Of a DNA stretch of 64,000 bases, positions 58,421 to 64,000 are shown one piece after another. Position 1 is the stretch's first letter; every line of letters begins with the position of its first letter. Location of the stretch: contig CM053329.1 in the NCBI GenBank assembly GCA_028583605.1, positions 32,822,992 to 32,886,991 of the forward strand. The letters are read 5' to 3'. The stretch comes from Dastarcus helophoroides (lineage: Eukaryota; Arthropoda; Insecta; Coleoptera; Bothrideridae). The notes beneath the pieces were generated by a model. That model saw only the letters and a list, made by a program, of their open reading frames with translations. It did not search any database and was not told the origin of the DNA. A program made the translations under genes and the position numbers.

Positions 58421-58766
58421 AGTAACAAAATGTAGTTATAAAATTTATATTACTGATTGTGTAGTGTAAGGAACTCTCTGGAAACATTTGATAATGGGAA
58501 ACGGCCGCGAGAACGAATCATACGACAGCTGAGCGCTCTAGACGTTTCCGCAGGCGATATTCTTATCAGTACGGAGATCCGTTCTAGAAACCGGAATGGT
58601 AAAAATACGCGGTCGTCTTTCCCTCACTGACCAACTAGTTAGTCAGTCAGATAATTGGATAGCCTGATAGTTAAGTGAATCATTCATTGTAGTGTTCCGA
58701 AATAAGTTTGAAATAAAGTGTTTACAATTCACGAAGTTTTAATTTTCGAACCGATAACTCGCAACA
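58421..58766 (+). mobile_element. solo LTR, copy 3
   Basis: It aligns with LTR copies 1 and 2: GTAAC..AATGTA.TTATAAAATTT at the start, then GATAATGGGAAACGGCCGCG, TCTTATCAG.. and CGCGGTCGTCTTTCCCTCAC, and AATAAA at 58712-58717, ending CCGATAACTCGCAACA. The first base has mutated (AG instead of TG) and the ATAT flanks are degraded, so it is older than copies 1 and 2. Confidence 0.78.
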
Positions 58767-58779
58767 ATAAACATAAAAC

Positions 58780-60435
58780 AAACAGATAAAAATCTCAAAA
58801 ATGACAGGATAGAACTTTCGTGGTCTTCACTACACCACTGGAACGCTGCGAGTAAAAGGAGGAAACTTCTTTTCCAATTATTTTTCATAAAAAAACATTA
58901 CAATTTTGAATTTAAAATGAATTTGAATTTAAAGTCGTAAAACGTTTAAAGTTTCGATTGTTATTCGACTTTATTCTTTGAAATTTTTTCCACTTTATCT
59001 TTTAACTTTCTTTACAATTATTTTTCATAAAAAAGGTCAAATTCTAAATTTAAACCCAAAATTTTGACCATTTTCTCAAACTTTTCCACGATGTTGTTAA
59101 ACTATGAATTTAATCTAAATCGACTTCAAACGACTATCAAACCGAAAGTTTAGGAACAATTTTATTTTTCAATTACTTTTTTCTTAACAAATCTACAAAA
59201 AAAATGCAATTTTAAAAGATTCTGAATTAAAACACGCATTAATTAAACTTATTCTTAGCCCTTAAAATCAAATCTTTACGAAGATACAAGAGGTATTCTA
59301 GATAGACCATAAAACAAGTCGAAATAACAATGTAATAAGTATTAATTAACCAAAAATAATCAAAGTATTAACATTGTTGTTAATACTGTGTAAACAAGTG
59401 ACGTGACATGGCCTAAAAACATGCGCTTACAAAATAGGAGGACCGTGCCCCAAAACTTTTTTATTACCACTACACACGCTCCATTTTTTATTGACAAATT
59501 TTGTTTAGCCAATCGTGCTATCTAGAGCTATTAAAACGATTGATTTCTACTGCTAATGTTCCCTTAGAAAAAAAAAAATTAACTACAAACCAGAAATGTT
59601 TTTCCAATAATCTAATAATAATAATCTGATGGCCTGGTGTTCCCATTATTCGATACTTTGTTTGATAAATTTGAAAATTGTTTACATTAGTTTTTAGGTT
59701 TCAACTTAATTGGAAATTGAGTTTTTTTTAGAATGTTCGAGATTTTTTTATCAACATATTCACTTTAATATAAAAATGTCCGAATATTTCCAGAAACATT
59801 TTTCTTCAGAAACTTCGAAATTTCTTGGATTCGATCACCACATTTTTCAAATTTCAAATTAATGTATGCAATGTTTACTTTAAACTCAAAAATGGAGCAA
59901 AATTTTATAAACAAATATTAACCTTTTACACGAAATTTAAAATTTTCCGGAAGCTTCGGCTTCTTCCACGAAAATACTGGGTTAAGAAGGACATTTGTAC
60001 GGTGAACTCAGACTCAGAATGTCATTATAACGTTTTTTCTTAAATTGTTTTTCCCGAAATTTCCTGTCCAGTTAAATCTTGAAGACGCCCCCGCAAAATA
60101 ATTTTGATTTGAATGTCTAATTTTCAAAATAAAACCGAGATATTGAAAACCCATTTATTTAATTTCATTTTTTTTTTTTTTTCGAATTTAATCTTTACAT
60201 TGCAACTTGAGATCCCAAATTTATACAATATCAAAAAAAAACTCTTCTATCTCGTTCTCAAAATTTCATTTTCAAAAAAAGAAAAAGTGTTGATTGATGG
60301 TTTTCTTATAATAACTCAAAACCTGCCAACGCTAAAAAAATTGAACCCAAATGCTAAATAGTAGAAACCTCGGGCTTTAATTTGCTTCTTTTTATTTTTC
60401 TCTGTGACTATTTGTCTTTTAATTGCAGCGTTTTG
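58780..60435. repeat. A/T-rich filler with TCGA words
   Basis: Much of this stretch has AAATTTCGA-like words mixed with plain A/T runs. The ORFs at 59825 and 60113 are Phe/Lys/Ile-rich and not convincing. Confidence 0.5.
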
Positions 60436-60439
60436 AAAA

Positions 60440-60765
60440 TCCCTTAGGGATTTGGAATTTTTTATACCCCTTAATTCCCATGCCTGGAGTATATTTCATC
60501 AATATAAAGGATGGAGCAGGCAGGCTCTGTAGAAGGAAGCAGAAGTGAATATCAATTGATCGCAGCTGCATGCGCCACCAAGTTTTAATCGCTGGGAAAA
60601 ATTCTGCTAAACAACAAATCCCAGCGATTGGAGACTCTATAGAAAAATGAGTTTTCATAGCTATAAACTCCAAATGTACCAGTAATCTGCTCACCAACTG
60701 ACTGCCACCGATTGTCCTGTAGTCAAGGAAGTTTCTGGTGATAGAATGAAAGCCACCAGGTATTG
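60440..60765 (-). pseudogene. LINE C-terminal relic, same family as 45.9-46.6 kb
   Basis: Nucleotide words align with 46190-46390: GACTCTATAGAAAAATGAGT, GCCACCGATTGTCCTGTAGT and GGGAAAAATTC. The protein-level YRTSKLWN...LFK region is only just recognisable. It lies directly after the GAA tail of LINE copy 2. Confidence 0.55.
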
Positions 60766-62665
60766 CGACCACCTTCCTTTCCTGTATTGTAAAAGAAAAC
60801 CTTCTTGTTATTCTTCTTCTTCTGTTTCTTCTTCTTCTTTGTCTTCTTCTTCTTCTTCTTCTTCTTCTTCTTCTCCTTTTCGAAGACCTATTAGTCTGTT
60901 TTCCTTCGAATTCGGGCATTCTGGTTTTCCTTGAGATGTGGATTCCCAGCTGTCTTTCCATCTCTTCGGGGCCTTCGCGTTGGTCTGCGTTCGACAAGCG
61001 TGTCCTCCAGGGCCCTTCGAACAACTCTGTCTTCTTCCATTCTTCTCGCGTAGTCATACCATTGGAGTCTTCTTTGTCTGCCCCATCTTACCATCCATAT
61101 TCTTCTGATCTTATCGTTTCTGACTCTGTCTCTAAGTGTTTTCCCGGTGATTGTTCTCAGCGTTTTCATTTCTGCTGTCCTCAGTATTGATTTGATTGTG
61201 TTTGTATCTGCTCTCGTTTCGATTGCATACATTAGTATAGGTCGCACGCATATATTCTCACCTTGCTATCCATTCACATGTATTTGTTGTTCCACATGAC
61301 ATCTCTCGGGCCTCCTGCTATGAAAGCTGCTTTGTTTATTTGAGGTCTTAGCTCTCGCGTCAGATCATGATGGCTCATCACGTCTGTTCCTAGATATTTA
61401 AAATTCATTACTTGTTCTCTGCTGCTTCCATCAATTTCAATTTAGCATCGCACCGAGTCTCTAAAATGTGCCATGGTTTTTGTTTTCTCTGTTGAAATTT
61501 TGATGTGGTATTTCTGCGTAGTTTAGTAGAAGTGTAATACATGCCTCTAGAGGTTCGTCTCTGCCATAAGTGTTGCGTCATTAGCGTAACATATACTAAA
61601 GCGTCGATGTTGTAGTTTATATCCCAGATTCAATAACGTGACTTTGTCGATGTTATCCATTATTAATTAAGTTGAATAGGAATGGGCTCTTGTCTGATGC
61701 CTCCCGGTGTTGATATCTGTGGAGCTGTTTGATTATTGGCCCTGATAACTGTCGTATTCTTGGTGTTAAGTTGATAAATTATATTGACAAACTCCAATGG
61801 TACATGTTTCGCTTTTAGTATGTTCATCGCATCTTTCAGCTGTACTTTATCGAATGCTTTTATTAGATCTATGAAGCAGGAATATAGTGGTTTGTTGTAC
61901 TGAATAGATTATTCCTTTAGTTATCTTAATGTGAATATGGCGTCCGTCATTGATCTATTATTTCTCCTGAATCCTTGTTGTTCGTCTCTCTTTTCGGTAT
62001 GTCCCTCTAGTTTAAGCCTTATCATAGATGTAAAGAGTTTCATGGCTGTAGTTTTCAGGATTTATCTTTTGGCCTTTTTTAAAGGCGGGTAAGGTTATTC
62101 TCTTGTGCCATTCGTCTGGAGTTATACTCATATTAAGTGTTTAATTGAATGAAGTTGTTAGATGCTTAGCCAATTCCTTGCCGCCATATTTGAGTTCATT
62201 TGGGGTATTATCTATATCAGGTGCTTTCCTGTTTCTTTGCTTTTTCATTCCCTTTGGAGTGTCATCTATTTCGAGTTTCGTTTGTGGTTCTTCTTCCTCT
62301 CGTATTACTTCTGTTTCGGGGGTCTCTTCAGAGTCATATAATTCGTTGAAATAATCTTCCCATTCCTTCAATGGCATGTTCTCTGCTTGCACAAAATCGT
62401 TTATTGGGTTTTTCAGGCTTTTTAGCATTTTCCATACCTTTCTCTGTGCACCGCAGAGGTCATGATCCATTTCACTGGTGAATCCTTTCCCGTGATCTCT
62501 TTTTATGGTCCTGATTTTGGAATTTGATCTGTTCATGATTGTTACATAATGATTAGTTTTCTTGCCTTGGTGTGCTTTTGTATTTTAAATGTGCTTTCTT
62601 CTTTTCCTCGGCCAGCTTCTTTACCTCCTTGGTGAACCATGGTTTTTTTCTTGAAAATCCAGAAA
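60766..62665 (-). pseudogene. RTE-like LINE, copy 2
   Basis: Minus-strand relative of 48099-50390. From the 5' side: WFTKEVKKLAEEKKKAH, then EMDHDLCGAQRKVWKMLKSL, MKKQRNRKAPDIDNTPNELK with YGGKEL, the RT body with many breaks, and TADTNTIKSILRTAEMKTLR-type C-terminal sequence (61247-60891). The catalytic YADD is YAND here (codons 61588 to 61577). It ends in a GAA-rich tail read as CTT on the plus strand. It is truncated further than copy 1: the endonuclease is absent. Confidence 0.82.
60807..60882 (-). repeat. (GAA)n-type tail of LINE copy 2
   Basis: Almost uninterrupted CTT/TTC units on the plus strand, corresponding to the GAA-rich tail at 50322-50382 of copy 1. Confidence 0.85.
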
Positions 62666-62701
62666 TCAGAAAATCAGAAAATCAATCACCCATAATAATA
62701 A

Positions 62702-63073
62702 CGTACTCTAGTTTCTGGAGATACAATATGTTACTAACAAGTATCACTCGTCTGTAAAATTACTTTGTAAATGAAAACTAAAGGCCGGGGTCTGTTTTCG
62801 GGTTCAGTACTAGACATGAAGCAGTACTCTAGTTTCTGGAGATACAATATGTTACTATCAAGTATCACTCCTTTGTAAAACTACTTTGTAAATGAAAACT
62901 AAAAGCCACGGTCTGTTTTGGGGTTCAGTACTAGACATGAAGCAGTACTCCAGTATTGGCCTAACGCAGAATATTAGTAGCTGGTGACATATAAAGTATC
63001 TCTCAAAAAAAGGTGGAGGATTATGCTTTTTATCAATCTTAGAATAGAAAGTAGGGCAGACTTCATCATCCAT
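62702..63073 (-). pseudogene. LINE RT relic with ~120-bp tandem duplication
   Basis: GTACTCTAGTTTCTGGAGAT, then ACAATATGTTACTA.CAAGTA and GGTTCAGTACTAGACATGAA occur twice (62702-62825 and 62826-62945). The minus frame includes VRPILEYCFMSS, the RP.LEYC box shared with the relic at 46.5 kb. Confidence 0.7.
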
Positions 63074-63079
63074 GAGGGT

Positions 63080-64000
63080 GTTGATTGCTGTTTCTCGAGA
63101 TTTTTTTTACAACGATCGCTCTAGTTGTTGAGGCATGTAAGTTAATCAGGTCATTCCAGAACGATCTCACAGTTCCAATTCACATAATTAAACTTTTTAA
63201 ATAATCTAAATAGTTCTTCTAACCGAATTTGGAGTCAACGTAAACGCGTCAAGGATTGTTATGGTCATCTTTAATGATAATCAACTTCAGTTGGTCACCA
63301 TATCCTGCTAAATCTGAAGCCGGAGATAAATCAGTAGAGCAAACGTTTGTAAACCATTCGTGTGTTCAATTATGCATTAAATCCACGGCTGCGCCTGTAG
63401 TTCTTTTCTCGGAGGAATAAAGTACCAAGAAAACGTTGATTTTTATCTCTTATCCTTCAAATAATTCTAAGCATGGACAAATGAACAAATAAGGTTATAT
63501 ACCTTCACCATTCTATGGTGAAGGGGACAAATAAGATTAAAGACTGATACAAATATAATAGTACATATTGGTGCGCCTAATAATAAAAAAAAATAGGATG
63601 AAAATAATTTTTCATATTTATTTTTCAATGTTATAATATTTAATCCACTTGCTTTAAATTATACTTAAAGTTGTTCTCTAAATAACTAGCTGCCTTTGTT
63701 GAACGATTCATAACACACGAACGGTTTTATTGTTTTACCAATTAATTGATTTTCAATTTCTTTGAAGTGAAATTGAGGAAATTGCAATGTTATGAATACG
63801 TAATTGTTTACAAACTGTTTTTATATCGTTCCCAGCGAGTCGTTCATTGCCTGGAGATGTTACACCCAGACTGATAAATTGCTTACAACAAGATTAGATC
63901 TAAGTATATTTATTTTTACAACGAACGATTGCGTTATGCTTTTTTTTTCTGTTGCATTTTAAAATGATCCGGTAACTGTTATTGTTGCGAAGGGTGTGGT
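63080..64000. other. no gene recognised; small hairpin at 63502
   Basis: AT-rich DNA to the window edge. CTTCACCATTCTATGGTGAAG (63502-63522) is a short perfect hairpin. Confidence 0.4.

Overview
The window is a piece of an AT-rich animal genome, most likely an insect (possibly a beetle). It carries one recognisable host gene with spliced exons, and almost everything else is repeats and transposon relics. There are no prokaryotic gene features. The insect call rests on the mixture of mariner, hAT, Penelope-like, LINE and ATAT-targeting LTR elements and on the host gene's similarity to insect family members; it is an inference.

Layout. 0.1-6.0 kb, minus strand: a GT49 glycosyltransferase related to B4GAT1, with three coding exons (5126-5810 plus 5' UTR, 3361-3936, 111-308). 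Its introns hold a 297-bp foldback MITE, a ribozyme-like foldback element and an array related to a Penelope element. 7-17 kb: dispersed repeats, a non-autonomous hAT with an 8-bp target duplication (10446-12988), a 1.16-kb TA-flanked inverted-repeat element (14974-16133) and a LINE RNase H relic. 17560-20447: a nearly complete but mutated Penelope-like element (RT plus GIY-YIG) with a 16-bp target duplication. 21.7-27.4 kb: two solo LTRs, the second nested in a probable hAT relic. 28-43 kb: mainly degenerate TTTCGA-rich low-complexity DNA, with tandem duplications and a 3' Penelope fragment. 43-48 kb: mostly unassigned DNA, a LINE 3' relic and a ~305-bp repeat family. 48.1-50.4 and 60.8-62.7 kb: two copies, in opposite orientation, of one RTE-like LINE with a GAA-rich tail. 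53-58 kb: LINE relics, a 117-bp tandem array, and a mariner interrupted by a 466-bp-period repeat that carries two hammerhead ribozymes. 58.4 kb: a third solo LTR.

The most interesting feature is the hammerhead-bearing direct repeat at 56931-57782. It has the architecture of an animal retrozyme, a non-autonomous element whose ribozymes would release a 466-nt RNA for circularisation. The same window holds a Penelope-like element, the class proposed to mobilise retrozymes, with hammerhead-like motifs in its terminal repeats. It also holds at least five dispersed foldback elements with a similar hammerhead-like fold. A second theme is that strand-biased, TCGA-punctuated A/T filler fills large parts of the window, including the inside of the hAT element. 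The host gene has an apparent one-base insertion in its first coding exon that is either an assembly error or a real disabling mutation.
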